A stretch of DNA of 64,000 nt from the NCBI RefSeq assembly GCF_004345565.1, contig NZ_SLWA01000011.1:109111-173110 (forward strand). Reading direction: 5' to 3'. The position numbers were made by a program, and so were the translations under genes. The stretch is from Flavobacterium circumlabens (lineage in GTDB: Bacteria; Bacteroidota; Bacteroidia; Flavobacteriales; Flavobacteriaceae). Numbering within the stretch: position 1 is the first letter of the stretch; each line of letters opens with the position of its first letter. The notes below the pieces were generated by a model that ran no database searches, was not told the origin of the DNA, and saw only the letters and a program-made list of their open reading frames with translations. This document shows, piece after piece, positions 16,566 to 25,392 of the stretch.

Positions 16566-16796
16566 ATGGAAATCAACACTTTTTTGCAAAATTTTGCAGA
16601 TCTTTTAGATGATACAGATGCAACATTAATAAAACAAGAAACTGTTTTTAGAGATTTGGAAGAATGGGATTCGCTGACAGCTTTGTCACTGATTGCTATG
16701 GCTGATGAAGAATATGCAGTAAAATTAACAGGAGATGATATTAAATCTTCGAATTCATTAAATGATATCTTCGAAATAATAAAAAATAAAGGGTAA
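16566..16796 (+). CDS. dedicated acyl carrier protein
   Basis: 76 aa, four-helix ACP. The phosphopantetheine attachment serine is Ser36 in WDSLTAL. The sequence around it (W-D-S-L instead of the D-S-L-D of fatty-acid AcpP) indicates a specialised carrier rather than the housekeeping ACP. It is acidic overall. It is the first gene of an operon with two KAS III genes, a Rieske oxygenase, an SDR and an acyltransferase, spaced 4 nt from the next gene. It probably carries the growing short acyl chain until it is transferred to a sugar. A phosphopantetheinyl transferase from elsewhere would be needed. Confidence 0.9.
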   Translation: MEINTFLQNFADLLDDTDATLIKQETVFRDLEEWDSLTALSLIAMADEEYAVKLTGDDIKSSNSLNDIFEIIKNKG

Positions 16797-16800
16797 TTGA

Positions 16801-17856
16801 ATGGCTACTTTTTCAGTAAATAATATTGCAATAAAAGGTATATCGTGTTGCGTTCCAAAAAATCTGGAGCGCAATATTGATTTAGATATATTGACACAGG
16901 AAGAAATTCAGAGATTTATTGATGCAACCGGAGTGGAAGAAAGACGAATTGCAACTAAGGAAATCTGTACTTCTGATTTGTGCGCTGAAGCTGCTGAAAA
17001 ATTAATCAAAGACCTGAACTGGCAAAAAGACGAAATAGAAATTTTAGTTTTTGTTTCTCAAACTGCCGATTATATTTTACCGGTTTCTGCAGCCATACTT
17101 CAGGACAGATTAGGATTGTCTACCAACTGTATGGCTTTTGATGTTCCTTTGGGATGTTCAGGATATGTTTACGGAATGTCAATAATAGCGGGTATGATGA
17201 AAGCAACCGGATTAAAAAAAGGATTGCTTCTGGCCGGAGATACCAGCAGTAAACTACTTTCTAAATCGGATAAAAGTACAGTTCCGCTTTTTGGAGACGG
17301 AGGCAGTGCCACTGCATTTGAATTCGATGAAGATGCGGCGGATTTACTTTTTGACTTAGGTACTGACGGTTCGGGTTACAAAACAATAATTGTAAATGAC
17401 GGTGGGTCCAGAAACAGAATCAATGCTGATTCATTAACGTATCAGACTATTTCACCCGGAATCGAAAGAAATGCCTGCCAGTTGATCCTGGACGGAATGG
17501 ACGTTTTTAGCTTCGGAATATCGCAAGCCCCGAAAACGGTCAATAAACTGATTGAAAAATTTGAGATAGATAAGGAAACAATCGATCATTTTGTATTTCA
17601 TCAGGCCAATTTAATGATGAATAAAATGATCGTTAAAAAATTAAAATTACCGGTTGAAAAAGTGCCCTATTCCCTAAAAGAATTTGGAAATACCTCTTCT
17701 GCAACAATTCCGTTAACTATCGTAGCAGCCATAAAAGACAAGCTGAACAACGCTACCCAGGATTTGATCCTTTGCGGATTTGGAGTTGGTTTATCCTGGG
17801 GAACAGCAAAAATAACATTGAAAAATGCTGTAATTTCAGACTTAATTGAACTATGA
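16801..17856 (+). CDS. beta-ketoacyl-ACP synthase III-like condensing enzyme (first copy)
   Basis: 351 aa thiolase-fold enzyme. The KAS III catalytic triad is intact: Cys119 (PLGCSGYVYG), His267 (VFHQAN) and Asn297 (FGNTSSATIP). It should join an acyl-CoA primer to malonyl-ACP, extending a chain by two carbons. Housekeeping FabH is usually near 330 aa and linked to fatty-acid genes; this one lies in a glycan-type operon with its own ACP. The stop overlaps the Rieske start by 4 bp (ATGA), which implies translational coupling. Whether it makes C4 from acetyl-CoA or uses another primer cannot be read from sequence. Confidence 0.9.
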   Translation: MATFSVNNIAIKGISCCVPKNLERNIDLDILTQEEIQRFIDATGVEERRIATKEICTSDLCAEAAEKLIKDLNWQKDEIEILVFVSQTADYILPVSAAILQDRLGLSTNCMAFDVPLGCSGYVYGMSIIAGMMKATGLKKGLLLAGDTSSKLLSKSDKSTVPLFGDGGSATAFEFDEDAADLLFDLGTDGSGYKTIIVNDGGSRNRINADSLTYQTISPGIERNACQLILDGMDVFSFGISQAPKTVNKLIEKFEIDKETIDHFVFHQANLMMNKMIVKKLKLPVEKVPYSLKEFGNTSSATIPLTIVAAIKDKLNNATQDLILCGFGVGLSWGTAKITLKNAVISDLIEL

Positions 17857-18938
17857 TAAAAAACCTAAATTATATAGATGAAGCCGTTTTTCAAAAAGAA
17901 AAATCTTTGTTTTTTAAGGAATCATGGATATTAGTTGCGCATAAAAATGAATTAGCAAACAACAATGATTTTGTTACTTTAGAATATTTTGGAAATAAAA
18001 TATTTATCCAAAACTATAATGGTACCCTGAAATCTTTTCAGAATGTTTGTTTACACCGATTTAATACGATTCATGAAGAACCTTATGGAAACAGGGTTTC
18101 TTCCTGTTTATACCATAACTGGACATATGGAAAAAAAGGAAACGTAATCGGATTAATGTGTCGAAATTCATTCGAGAAAGACGATATCAATGCATTGAGG
18201 TTAAAAGAATATGAAATTGATTATTGCGGTGATTTTGTTTTTATAAAATTAAACGATGAGCTGGACAGGAGTTTAAGCGATTATTTAGGAAACGTATTCA
18301 GTCCCTTAGCAGAAATCAGCCATCATTTTGGGGCAAAAACCATCGATTATACCATTGAGCATAAAGTCAACTGGAAACTTTTGGTAGAAAATGTACTGGA
18401 ATGTTATCACTGTACTTCCGTTCATGAAAATTCATTTGCAAAAATGGGTTTTGGATCGGTCGCTCCCGAAAAATTTGATTTTTTTGAGGCGCACAGCTGG
18501 TGTGAATTTCCAAAAGGAGAAGATATCAAACCAAATAAAATCATAGAAAAAACATTAGCCGACAGAACTTTCAAAACACAGGGTTATTTGCATTTTTACA
18601 GTTATCCCAATGCATTTATAAGTTCAGTAGAAGGAAAAGGATTTTATTTTGGATTCATGTTTCCGGAATCACCTTCAAAAACCAATTTAAGAGTGCGTTA
18701 TTTCGCTCCTAAATTTGAAAAAGAACCAAGCGAATCACAACAGAATATTATTGATTTCATTAACAACAGTTCCAACGAATCGTTGGATTTGGTTTTGAAT
18801 GAAGACAAAAAAATAGTCGAAAATATTCAGACCAATCTGGTTCATTTTAAAGACAGTTCACCCCTATTCGGTGATGAAGAGTTCAGGATTTTAAAATTCT
18901 ATGACTATTTTAATAAAAAAGAATTAAACGATATATAA
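17853..18938 (+). CDS. Rieske non-haem iron oxygenase alpha-subunit-like protein
   Basis: 361 aa. The N-terminal Rieske domain has the 2Fe-2S ligands Cys66 and His68 (CLHRF), then Cys85 and His88 (CLYHNW). The C-terminal catalytic domain has the mononuclear iron facial triad start E183-x-Y-His186-x4-His191 (LECYHCTSVH), with NWKLLVEN before it. The family oxidises or hydroxylates C-H bonds using electrons from a separate reductase. No reductase gene is in the operon, so a general ferredoxin system must serve it. Inside an ACP/KAS III operon it most likely hydroxylates an acyl chain or sugar; this is inference. It is coupled to both neighbours by start/stop overlap. Confidence 0.9.
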   Translation: MIKNLNYIDEAVFQKEKSLFFKESWILVAHKNELANNNDFVTLEYFGNKIFIQNYNGTLKSFQNVCLHRFNTIHEEPYGNRVSSCLYHNWTYGKKGNVIGLMCRNSFEKDDINALRLKEYEIDYCGDFVFIKLNDELDRSLSDYLGNVFSPLAEISHHFGAKTIDYTIEHKVNWKLLVENVLECYHCTSVHENSFAKMGFGSVAPEKFDFFEAHSWCEFPKGEDIKPNKIIEKTLADRTFKTQGYLHFYSYPNAFISSVEGKGFYFGFMFPESPSKTNLRVRYFAPKFEKEPSESQQNIIDFINNSSNESLDLVLNEDKKIVENIQTNLVHFKDSSPLFGDEEFRILKFYDYFNKKELNDI

Positions 18939-19681
18939 TGAATCCATTTGATTTATCAGGAAAAAAAATACTAGTAACGGGAGCTTCTTCGGGCATTGGT
19001 TACGAAACTTGTCTGGCCATTACAAGACAGGGAGGAACCTTTATAGCGATCGCCAGACGCCAGGATTTTCTCGAAAAATTAATTGAAGAATGCGGAAGTG
19101 AAAATAGTTTTATCGCAGCCGATTTATCTAAAATGGAAGATATTAAGGCTATTGTAGATACTATTGAAAATATTGACGGCATTGTGCATTCTGCAGGAAT
19201 TGTATCCTTAGCCCCGGTTAAGTTCTATACGGAAGACCTAATGAACGAAATGAGATCCATAAATTTTGACTCGATTGTATATCTTGTAAACCTGATTTTC
19301 AAAAAGAAAAAAATAAACAAAGGAAGTTCTATTGTTTTGGTTTCGTCGATTGCAGGTTTGTTCGGAATGAAAGGAAACGGAATTTATGCCGCAGGAAAAG
19401 GGGCCTTGATTGCGATTTCAAAAGTTTGGGCAAGCGAATTTGCCAACAGTAAAATTCGCGTAAATTGTGTTTCGCCGGGAATGGTAAAAACAGAAATAAC
19501 AGCAAGATCTATTGAAGATTTATCTTTGGAAGTCATTCAGCAAGATGAAAAAAAATATCCTTTAGGCTATGGTGACCCCGTTCAGGTGGCGAATCCGATT
19601 GTGTTTTTATTGGCTGAAGCCAGCAGCTGGATCACGGGACAGAATATAGTTTTAGACGGAGGAAGAACTTCAACGATATAA
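18938..19681 (+). CDS. short-chain dehydrogenase/reductase (FabG-like)
   Basis: 247 aa, classical SDR length. The dinucleotide motif TGASSGIG is at residues 14-21, and the catalytic Ser137 (VSSIAG), Tyr150 and Lys154 (YAAGK) are present. C-terminal SPGMVKTEI and ITGQNIVLDGG complete the family pattern. Similar enzymes reduce beta-ketoacyl-ACP to the hydroxy form using NADPH. With KAS III enzymes on each side, the natural reading is that it reduces each condensation product. The start overlaps the Rieske stop by 1 bp. A role on a nucleotide sugar is an alternative. Confidence 0.9.
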   Translation: MNPFDLSGKKILVTGASSGIGYETCLAITRQGGTFIAIARRQDFLEKLIEECGSENSFIAADLSKMEDIKAIVDTIENIDGIVHSAGIVSLAPVKFYTEDLMNEMRSINFDSIVYLVNLIFKKKKINKGSSIVLVSSIAGLFGMKGNGIYAAGKGALIAISKVWASEFANSKIRVNCVSPGMVKTEITARSIEDLSLEVIQQDEKKYPLGYGDPVQVANPIVFLLAEASSWITGQNIVLDGGRTSTI

Positions 19682-19687
19682 ATTACA

Positions 19688-20698
19688 ATGAAAGCCAATA
19701 TAAAAGCCATTTCGTATTATTTACCTGAATCAGTTTTATCCAATGATCTGATCCATCAGGAATTTCCGGAATGGGGTATTGAAAAAATCAGTGCAAAAAC
19801 AGGAATCAATTCCAGACATATAAGTGCCAAAGACGAGTTTTCATCCGATATGGCGGTTAAGGCTGCCGAAAAATTATTCGCGGAGCATAATATCGACAAA
19901 TCAGAAATTGATTTTTTATTGTTTTGCACACAGAGCCCCGATTATTTTTTGCCAACGACCGCCTGTATCATTCAGGAAAAATTAGGTCTGGAAACGACAA
20001 TTGGTGCATTGGATTTTAACTTAGGATGTTCCGGTTTTGTGTATGGTTTAAGTTTGGCCAAAGGATTGATTGCGGGAGAAATGGCGAAAAATGTTTTGCT
20101 GATTACTTCAGAAACCTACTCGAAATTTATTCATCCCAAAGATAAAAGTAATAAAACCATTTTTGGAGATGCCGCTGCAGCAACACTTATTACGAGTGAA
20201 AAAGGATTTTGTTCTCTTGGGAACTTTATTTTTGGAACAGACGGTAAAGGTGCTGAAAACCTGATTGTAAAACAGGGTGGAATGCGTTTTCCGGTTTCCG
20301 ATCAAAATGAAGATATCGTTGATGAATTTGGGAATGTCCGAAATGATAAAAATCTGTTTATGAATGGCGCTGAAATCTTTAATTTCACAGGTGAATTTGT
20401 TCCAAAACTGACAGAAGCCATTTTAGAAAAGTCCAATTTAGCCAAGGAAGATATTGATTTGTTTGTTTTTCATCAGGCAAATAAATACATGCTGAATCAT
20501 TTAAGGAAAAAAATAAAAATCCCGGAAGAGAAATTCTTTATCGCGATGGAAGAGTGTGGAAATACAGTTTCCTCAACCATTCCGATTGCCTTATATGAAG
20601 CACAGAAGCAGGGAAAAGTAGCTGACAGCAAAAATCTAATACTGGCAGGATTTGGTGTCGGATATTCCTGGGCAGCCTGTAATTTAATAGTAGAATAA
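19688..20698 (+). CDS. beta-ketoacyl-ACP synthase III-like condensing enzyme (second copy)
   Basis: 336 aa. The catalytic triad is Cys114 (LGCSGFVYG), His262 (VFHQANKYM) and Asn292 (CGNTVSSTIP). It is clearly homologous to the enzyme at 16801 but divergent (IEKISAKTGI versus IQRFIDATGV at the matching site, and a different insertion around residues 200-225), so it is an old duplicate with a distinct job, not a recent copy. Two KAS III enzymes and one ACP suggest two successive condensations, or one that uses an unusual primer. The stop overlaps the next start by 1 bp. Confidence 0.9.
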   Translation: MKANIKAISYYLPESVLSNDLIHQEFPEWGIEKISAKTGINSRHISAKDEFSSDMAVKAAEKLFAEHNIDKSEIDFLLFCTQSPDYFLPTTACIIQEKLGLETTIGALDFNLGCSGFVYGLSLAKGLIAGEMAKNVLLITSETYSKFIHPKDKSNKTIFGDAAAATLITSEKGFCSLGNFIFGTDGKGAENLIVKQGGMRFPVSDQNEDIVDEFGNVRNDKNLFMNGAEIFNFTGEFVPKLTEAILEKSNLAKEDIDLFVFHQANKYMLNHLRKKIKIPEEKFFIAMEECGNTVSSTIPIALYEAQKQGKVADSKNLILAGFGVGYSWAACNLIVE

Positions 20699-21333
20699 TG
20701 AAGAATTTAATCATAATAGGAGCAAGAGGTTTCGGACGTGAGGTTTATGATCTTGCCGTACAATGTGCCGGATTTAATATAGAATACGTTATAAAGGGTT
20801 TTTTAGATGATAAATCAGATGCTTTAGCGGGTTTCGAAAATTATCCTGAAATTATTTCATCTGTCGAAGATTATGAAATTGTAGAAAATGATGTTTTCGT
20901 TTGTGCCTTAGGAAGTATCAAATGGAAAAAACATTATACCGAGCTAATTCTGAATAAGGGAGCTCAGTTTATTAATTTAATTCATCCAACAACAGCTCTG
21001 AACACAAATGCTGTTGTGGGGACCGGTCTGATTGCTTTCATGAATTCCAATATCAGTAACGATTGTACTATTGGCGATTTTGTGACCATACAAGGTTATG
21101 TAGGTTTAGGCCATGATACGAGAATCGATAAATGGTCGCATCTAAGCGCTTATAGTTTTACGGGAGGTTTCGTAGTATTAGAAGAAGAAGTGCTCTTAAA
21201 TACCAGAGCTACGGTGTTGCCTCATGTAATTGTTCGTAAAGGAGCTACAGTCGGGGCGTCGAGTCTGGTTATTAAAAATGTAAAAGAAGGAATAACTGTT
21301 TTTGGCATTCCTGCTAAAAAACTGGAGTTCTAA
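20698..21333 (+). CDS. NeuD/PglD-type left-handed beta-helix acyltransferase
   Basis: 211 aa. An N-terminal Rossmann-like domain has MKNLIIIGARGFGREV, the nucleotide-sugar-binding start typical of NeuD and PglD. The C-terminal hexapeptide beta-helix starts near residue 95 (HPTTALNTNAVVGTGLI) and contains GHDTRIDKWSHLSAYSFTGG, where the His serves as general base. PglD acetylates the C4 amine of a UDP-sugar with acetyl-CoA. As the last gene of an acyl-chain operon, this protein may accept the acyl-ACP product instead of acetyl-CoA; that is an inference from context. The operon ends at a strong terminator. Confidence 0.88.
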   Translation: MKNLIIIGARGFGREVYDLAVQCAGFNIEYVIKGFLDDKSDALAGFENYPEIISSVEDYEIVENDVFVCALGSIKWKKHYTELILNKGAQFINLIHPTTALNTNAVVGTGLIAFMNSNISNDCTIGDFVTIQGYVGLGHDTRIDKWSHLSAYSFTGGFVVLEEEVLLNTRATVLPHVIVRKGATVGASSLVIKNVKEGITVFGIPAKKLEF

Positions 21334-21380
21334 GTTTTTTTAATGTGAGTTGAGAAATGTGAAAAGTAAAATGTAACTAT

Positions 21381-21420
21381 AAAATAAAGGCTCTGTTATT
21401 GCAACAGAGCCTTTATTTTA
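21381..21420. terminator. bidirectional terminator overlapping a glycosyltransferase stop codon
   Basis: AATAAAGGCTCTGTT pairs perfectly with AACAGAGCCTTTATT around a 5-nt loop, with flanking A/T tracts. The TAA of the convergent glycosyltransferase (21396-21398) lies within the loop, so the last codons of that gene form one arm of the hairpin. Confidence 0.88.
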
Positions 21421-22211
21421 TAATTTAGTTTTTCAAAAAACGAAGCATCTTTAGATCGGATCTTTAAGATCTGCTTGTTTAATATTTTTTGAACATCAGA
21501 ATCAAAATAGGTTTTCAGTTTCGTAAGGAAATTAATCATGATTATCCTTTGCTCGGCATCCTTTTTCGAAGACCAGTACGAGGTGTTATGAATACGGTAG
21601 ACAGACATTAGTTTATCGATGTATTTTATTTTCCCATGCTGGGCATTTAGCATATGCAGAAAGTAATCGCCAATAGGAGCTTCACTGAAATACTTTGGCA
21701 ATTCGCCAAAAAGATTGTTGCGATAAACGACGCTTGGTGTGTGAATATAATTGTTTTTGGCAAGATCCTTAATTGTGGAAACCTCCGGAATTCTCTTTCT
21801 CGGATTGTCTTCTTTCATCTCCGTATCGGTCAGTAGATACACATTATGAAAGCAAATACTAAAATCAGGATTGGCTTCTAAAAATTCAACCTGTACACTC
21901 AGTTTCTGATCGTCACACCAGTAATCATCCCCTTCGCATAAAGCGATATATTTTCCCGAAGCTTTCTCAAGAGCAGCAACAGAATTCGGCATCATTCCCA
22001 GATTAATTTCATTATTGTAGTACTTTACCTTGTGTCCGTTAGGATTACTGGCGATTGTTTCTTTAATAATGGCATCTGTGTCATCTGTTGAATTGTCATT
22101 AGAAATCACAAGTTCAAATTCAAAATCAGTATGCTGAGACAAGATGCTTTCTACTGCCTGCTTAATATATCTGGAGTGATTATAGGTAATCATTACAACA
22201 CTTACAAACAT
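21396..22211 (-). CDS. family 2 glycosyltransferase
   Basis: 271 aa from the ATG at 22211; a TTG 9 bp upstream is the only other candidate start. The GT-A fold N-terminus reads VSVVMITYNHSRYIKQAV, followed by SNDNSTDDT and the metal-binding ALCEGDDYW, the DxD-like triad of GT2 enzymes. The conserved C-terminal region includes GDYFLHMLNAQHG, and a His/Tyr-rich stretch lies near the end. It transfers a sugar from a nucleotide donor, probably to a surface oligosaccharide in the cytoplasmic leaflet. It is the last gene of a minus-strand glycosyltransferase run. Donor and acceptor are unknown. Confidence 0.87.
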   Translation of the reverse strand: MFVSVVMITYNHSRYIKQAVESILSQHTDFEFELVISNDNSTDDTDAIIKETIASNPNGHKVKYYNNEINLGMMPNSVAALEKASGKYIALCEGDDYWCDDQKLSVQVEFLEANPDFSICFHNVYLLTDTEMKEDNPRKRIPEVSTIKDLAKNNYIHTPSVVYRNNLFGELPKYFSEAPIGDYFLHMLNAQHGKIKYIDKLMSVYRIHNTSYWSSKKDAEQRIIMINFLTKLKTYFDSDVQKILNKQILKIRSKDASFFEKLNYKIKALLQ

Positions 22212-22221
22212 CGTATTCAAG

Positions 22222-23187
22222 TTATTTTTTATTAAAAAGTTGTTTTACATCTTCGGTCATTCTGCTTTTTTCATTCATAACAAACGTTCTGAAAGCTGAA
22301 AATTCCTGAAAAACTTCTTCATAATTATTCATCGTATGATTAATTAATTCAATTACTTTTTCAGGCTGCCTGTCATCGGCATGCAGTTTATATTTTTCGG
22401 GTATTCCCAAATCTTCTTTAAATGCCGAAGTACCATCACGGCCTGTTAGCAAACAAACACCTGAAACAAGTCCTTCTCTGGGAATTTTATCACGGCCTGG
22501 AAAATAACCAAAATCAATATGAAGTTTGGTTTTTCGTAAAGTATCTCTCATTTCCTCTCTCGTCATGCCGGACAATGGTGTCCATTGGTATTGAGGAAGA
22601 AGTTCCATGTATTTTTCGATCTTATCCAGTCCTTTTTTAGGATTGTAGGTAATGATATTTTCTTTTGTGAAAGTTTCAGGAAGATTGTCAAAGAAAAGTT
22701 CCGTCACATAATCACATAAGTAAGCGATTTCATTGTCAAGTTTTTTGGTCAGTAAAAACTCTTTTGTTCTTTGGGACTGATACCAGTGTGTTACCGTTTT
22801 ATTAGGTTCAAAGCGATATTCGGTATGTTTATAAGGAATAAAAATCTTTCTGATCCAGTTTTTCTTCTTTTCTCTGCTGTTCATTAAAACCTCATAAAAA
22901 TCAAGGCTTAACCACCATACTTTTTTCTCCGACAAAGGATATTTGGCAATAAGATTGGTCATTGATTCCGGTATGATAATAACATTATCAACGCTGTCTT
23001 TTATTCTTCTTACATACGGGACATTGTAATTTTTGTAAAAAGGATGAACAGGATCTTTTTTGTATTTGGTGTATAACATTTTTGCATTATATCCCAGTGA
23101 ATTAAGAATGTAACCCAACTGATGTAATGCTTCCGGCCCTCCGGTAGCTTTTTTGGGAGGACAGATGATATATATATATTGTGACAT
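22222..23187 (-). CDS. putative glycosyltransferase (GT-B-like), unclassified
   Basis: 321 aa. The N-terminus (YIYIICPPKKATGGPEALHQL) resembles the first strand-loop-helix of GT-B glycosyltransferases, and GPEALHQLGYILNSLGY fits the helix that follows. A C-terminal region with FGYFPGRDKIPREGLVSG may correspond to the donor-binding site with its Arg-Glu pair. I cannot assign a CAZy family. It lies 2 nt from the upstream gene and 10 nt from the GT2 gene downstream, so it belongs to the glycan operon. The label rests on context plus weak fold hints. Confidence 0.6.
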   Translation of the reverse strand: MSQYIYIICPPKKATGGPEALHQLGYILNSLGYNAKMLYTKYKKDPVHPFYKNYNVPYVRRIKDSVDNVIIIPESMTNLIAKYPLSEKKVWWLSLDFYEVLMNSREKKKNWIRKIFIPYKHTEYRFEPNKTVTHWYQSQRTKEFLLTKKLDNEIAYLCDYVTELFFDNLPETFTKENIITYNPKKGLDKIEKYMELLPQYQWTPLSGMTREEMRDTLRKTKLHIDFGYFPGRDKIPREGLVSGVCLLTGRDGTSAFKEDLGIPEKYKLHADDRQPEKVIELINHTMNNYEEVFQEFSAFRTFVMNEKSRMTEDVKQLFNKK

Positions 23188-23189
23188 AG

Positions 23190-24152
23190 TTATTTGGAGA
23201 TATTATTATAAACTACATTTTTAATCCAACCCTCTAAAGTGTATTTATTAAAAATTTCTTCAGGTATTTTTTGATATTCTTTTTCGAAAAAGGAAACCGG
23301 GATATCGGGATTTTTTTCATCAATCACCAAAATGTTATTCGGATTGTAAAAATCGTAATTCACAATATCTGAATTGGTGGTGATTAACTTTTTCTGAAGC
23401 CCGATGCTTTCAAATACGCGGAAGGTTAATCCAATTTGTTTTTTGCGGTTAATATCAAGTAAAACCTGAGAACGGCTTATGTATTCATTTATTTCTGATA
23501 AAGGAATATGATTGGTAATAAATTCAATCGTTGACGTCCTTCTCTGAAACTTTTTGTTATACACAAATATCTTATGCGTAATATTTTTTGCTTTTAAATC
23601 ACTGGCAATTTTAGAGAGAATGGAAAGCCTTTTGTCTTTAGATATGATGTTGAAAACCTGATATTCAAATGGTTTTTCGTTTCTGACACAGGTCGAGTTG
23701 TAAATCCAATTGGTACCGAATTTTAAATTATATTTTCTGCAGTCTTCTTTCTCAAAAGAAAAAACTTCATCAAAATGCGGAATAACCCGAATTATCTTTG
23801 GACAGCGATGTGTGTTGTCGTTAAAATAAGCGATAGTTTTTTTTCCGTATTTTTTTAATTCCGCAACACTCTTCGGATCGATAAAATCTCCTTTAATCAC
23901 GACGATTACATCCTGTATTTTATCAATTTCTTTTAGGTTTTCAATTATTTTTTTACCGAAATACATGGTCTTAAGATTTTTCTTAAGGAATGTTTTCAGG
24001 AAAAAATTATAAGCTCTGTAAAGTATACTCGAGTATTTATACTCGTATTTATTAAAATTAATGTGGTGTACATTATGGCCCTGTTGTTCTAAGGCAGTAG
24101 CGATATGATTATTGAATCCCCAATTATCAAGGCTTATTAAGGTTATGTGCAT
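23190..24152 (-). CDS. putative CgeB/GT-B-like glycosyltransferase
   Basis: 320 aa. The start MHITLISLDNWGFNNHIATALEQ and the motif VVIKGDFIDPKSVAELKKYGKKTIAYFNDN resemble proteins of the CgeB and GT-B groups, in which a short loop is followed by a Tyr-Phe-Asn-Asp stretch. Near the C-terminus, TFRVFESIGLQKKLITTN matches the donor-site helix of GT-B enzymes (Arg/Glu followed by a Gly-rich turn). It belongs to the same minus-strand operon. No donor can be named. Confidence 0.6.
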   Translation of the reverse strand: MHITLISLDNWGFNNHIATALEQQGHNVHHINFNKYEYKYSSILYRAYNFFLKTFLKKNLKTMYFGKKIIENLKEIDKIQDVIVVIKGDFIDPKSVAELKKYGKKTIAYFNDNTHRCPKIIRVIPHFDEVFSFEKEDCRKYNLKFGTNWIYNSTCVRNEKPFEYQVFNIISKDKRLSILSKIASDLKAKNITHKIFVYNKKFQRRTSTIEFITNHIPLSEINEYISRSQVLLDINRKKQIGLTFRVFESIGLQKKLITTNSDIVNYDFYNPNNILVIDEKNPDIPVSFFEKEYQKIPEEIFNKYTLEGWIKNVVYNNISK

Positions 24153-24286
24153 AATGTGAATTTGTTGAAACGACGACGCGAAATTAAGAAAAATTTAACA
24201 ATAAAAGGTGGATTGTGATTTTGTTTGGAATTTTTATTTTGCTTCGATTTTACAAACACAAAAACCGCACCATTATTGCAGTATTT

Positions 24287-25363
24287 TTAGTATAATATTT
24301 TTTTGTAAATATTAAAATATTCGGCAGCCGATGTATCCCAGTTAAAACTGGCAGCTCTTTTTTTAAGGAGAGTTTCTTTTTCGGTTTTATTGTTTTCATG
24401 TTCTTCTAAACCTGTAAACAAAACTTCTTTCATGTATTCCGGATCAAAATTGGTCCAGTAATTCGATTCGCTTCCGCCAATTTCAGGAAGTGAAGTCCGG
24501 TCTGATAAAAATGTAGGTTTTCCAAAACTCATAGCTTCAATAGGAGGAAGGCCAAAACCTTCCCGAATCGATGGAAAAAGAAAAGCAGTACAGTTTTTCA
24601 TATAATATTGCTTGCCCTCATCAGATACTTTTCCTGTTAGAAAAACCTGATTCGATAAGCCATTATCCACAATCATTTTTTTAATCTTTTCGCCGTATTT
24701 TTTGTTATCGTTTCCGGATATAATTAAGTTGAAATCTTTAATAAATTTCATCATGGTAATTATAGACTCATAATTTTTTCGCTCTATAAAATCCCCAATA
24801 GTGTAGAAAAAAGGTTTGTCTACAGGAACATTGGGCACATAGGCAGCAGTATTTAACAGCGTAGAAATTGGATTACCATTATAAATAACATACTCGGAAA
24901 CATTCGGCACATCAAAAAAAGCATGGGTTTGTTTTTTTGCAAATTCAGAGATATAGGTAATGGCGGAGGCTTTCTTTAACTTAGCCTCAAAAAGGATGCT
25001 TAATTCCTGATTGTAATCGGAAGATCCTTCTTCAATAAAGTGGATATCATGAACGGTAAGTAAGTATTTATTGCAGTGAAAAGGCTCAACCTTTGTATTT
25101 TGATTTACAGAATGCCATAAATCATATTTTTTTCGTGTTCTGAAAAAACCTAATCTGGATAAGCTGGTATATTTGTGGTAATTGAATTTTTCGCCAAATT
25201 CACTTTCAAGAAGTTTTACATCCCTGGCATTGAGTGTTAGTTTCATATTCTCAAAATTCAATGCTGACAAACCTTTAATTAACTCATAGTTAAAAGTTCC
25301 TAAACCGCCCGCTCTGTTATTGATATTATGAGTTTCTAAAAAAACACTCTGATAATGTGGCAT
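24287..25363 (-). CDS. family 4 glycosyltransferase
   Basis: 358 aa, GT-B fold. The retaining GT4 signature is clear in FLFPSIREGFGLPPIEAMSFGKP, with the two glutamates seven residues apart that bind the nucleotide sugar. SDRTSLPEIGG follows. The N-terminal domain has NRAGGLGTFNYELIKGL, the Gly-rich acceptor-side loop. It adds a sugar such as mannose, glucose or rhamnose to a growing glycan; the donor is unknown. It is divergent from the WaaP-like kinase gene and about 130 bp upstream of the next gene of the run. Confidence 0.88.
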   Translation of the reverse strand: MPHYQSVFLETHNINNRAGGLGTFNYELIKGLSALNFENMKLTLNARDVKLLESEFGEKFNYHKYTSLSRLGFFRTRKKYDLWHSVNQNTKVEPFHCNKYLLTVHDIHFIEEGSSDYNQELSILFEAKLKKASAITYISEFAKKQTHAFFDVPNVSEYVIYNGNPISTLLNTAAYVPNVPVDKPFFYTIGDFIERKNYESIITMMKFIKDFNLIISGNDNKKYGEKIKKMIVDNGLSNQVFLTGKVSDEGKQYYMKNCTAFLFPSIREGFGLPPIEAMSFGKPTFLSDRTSLPEIGGSESNYWTNFDPEYMKEVLFTGLEEHENNKTEKETLLKKRAASFNWDTSAAEYFNIYKKILY

Positions 25364-25392
25364 TATTTTTTTTTACGAAAATACAATATTAA

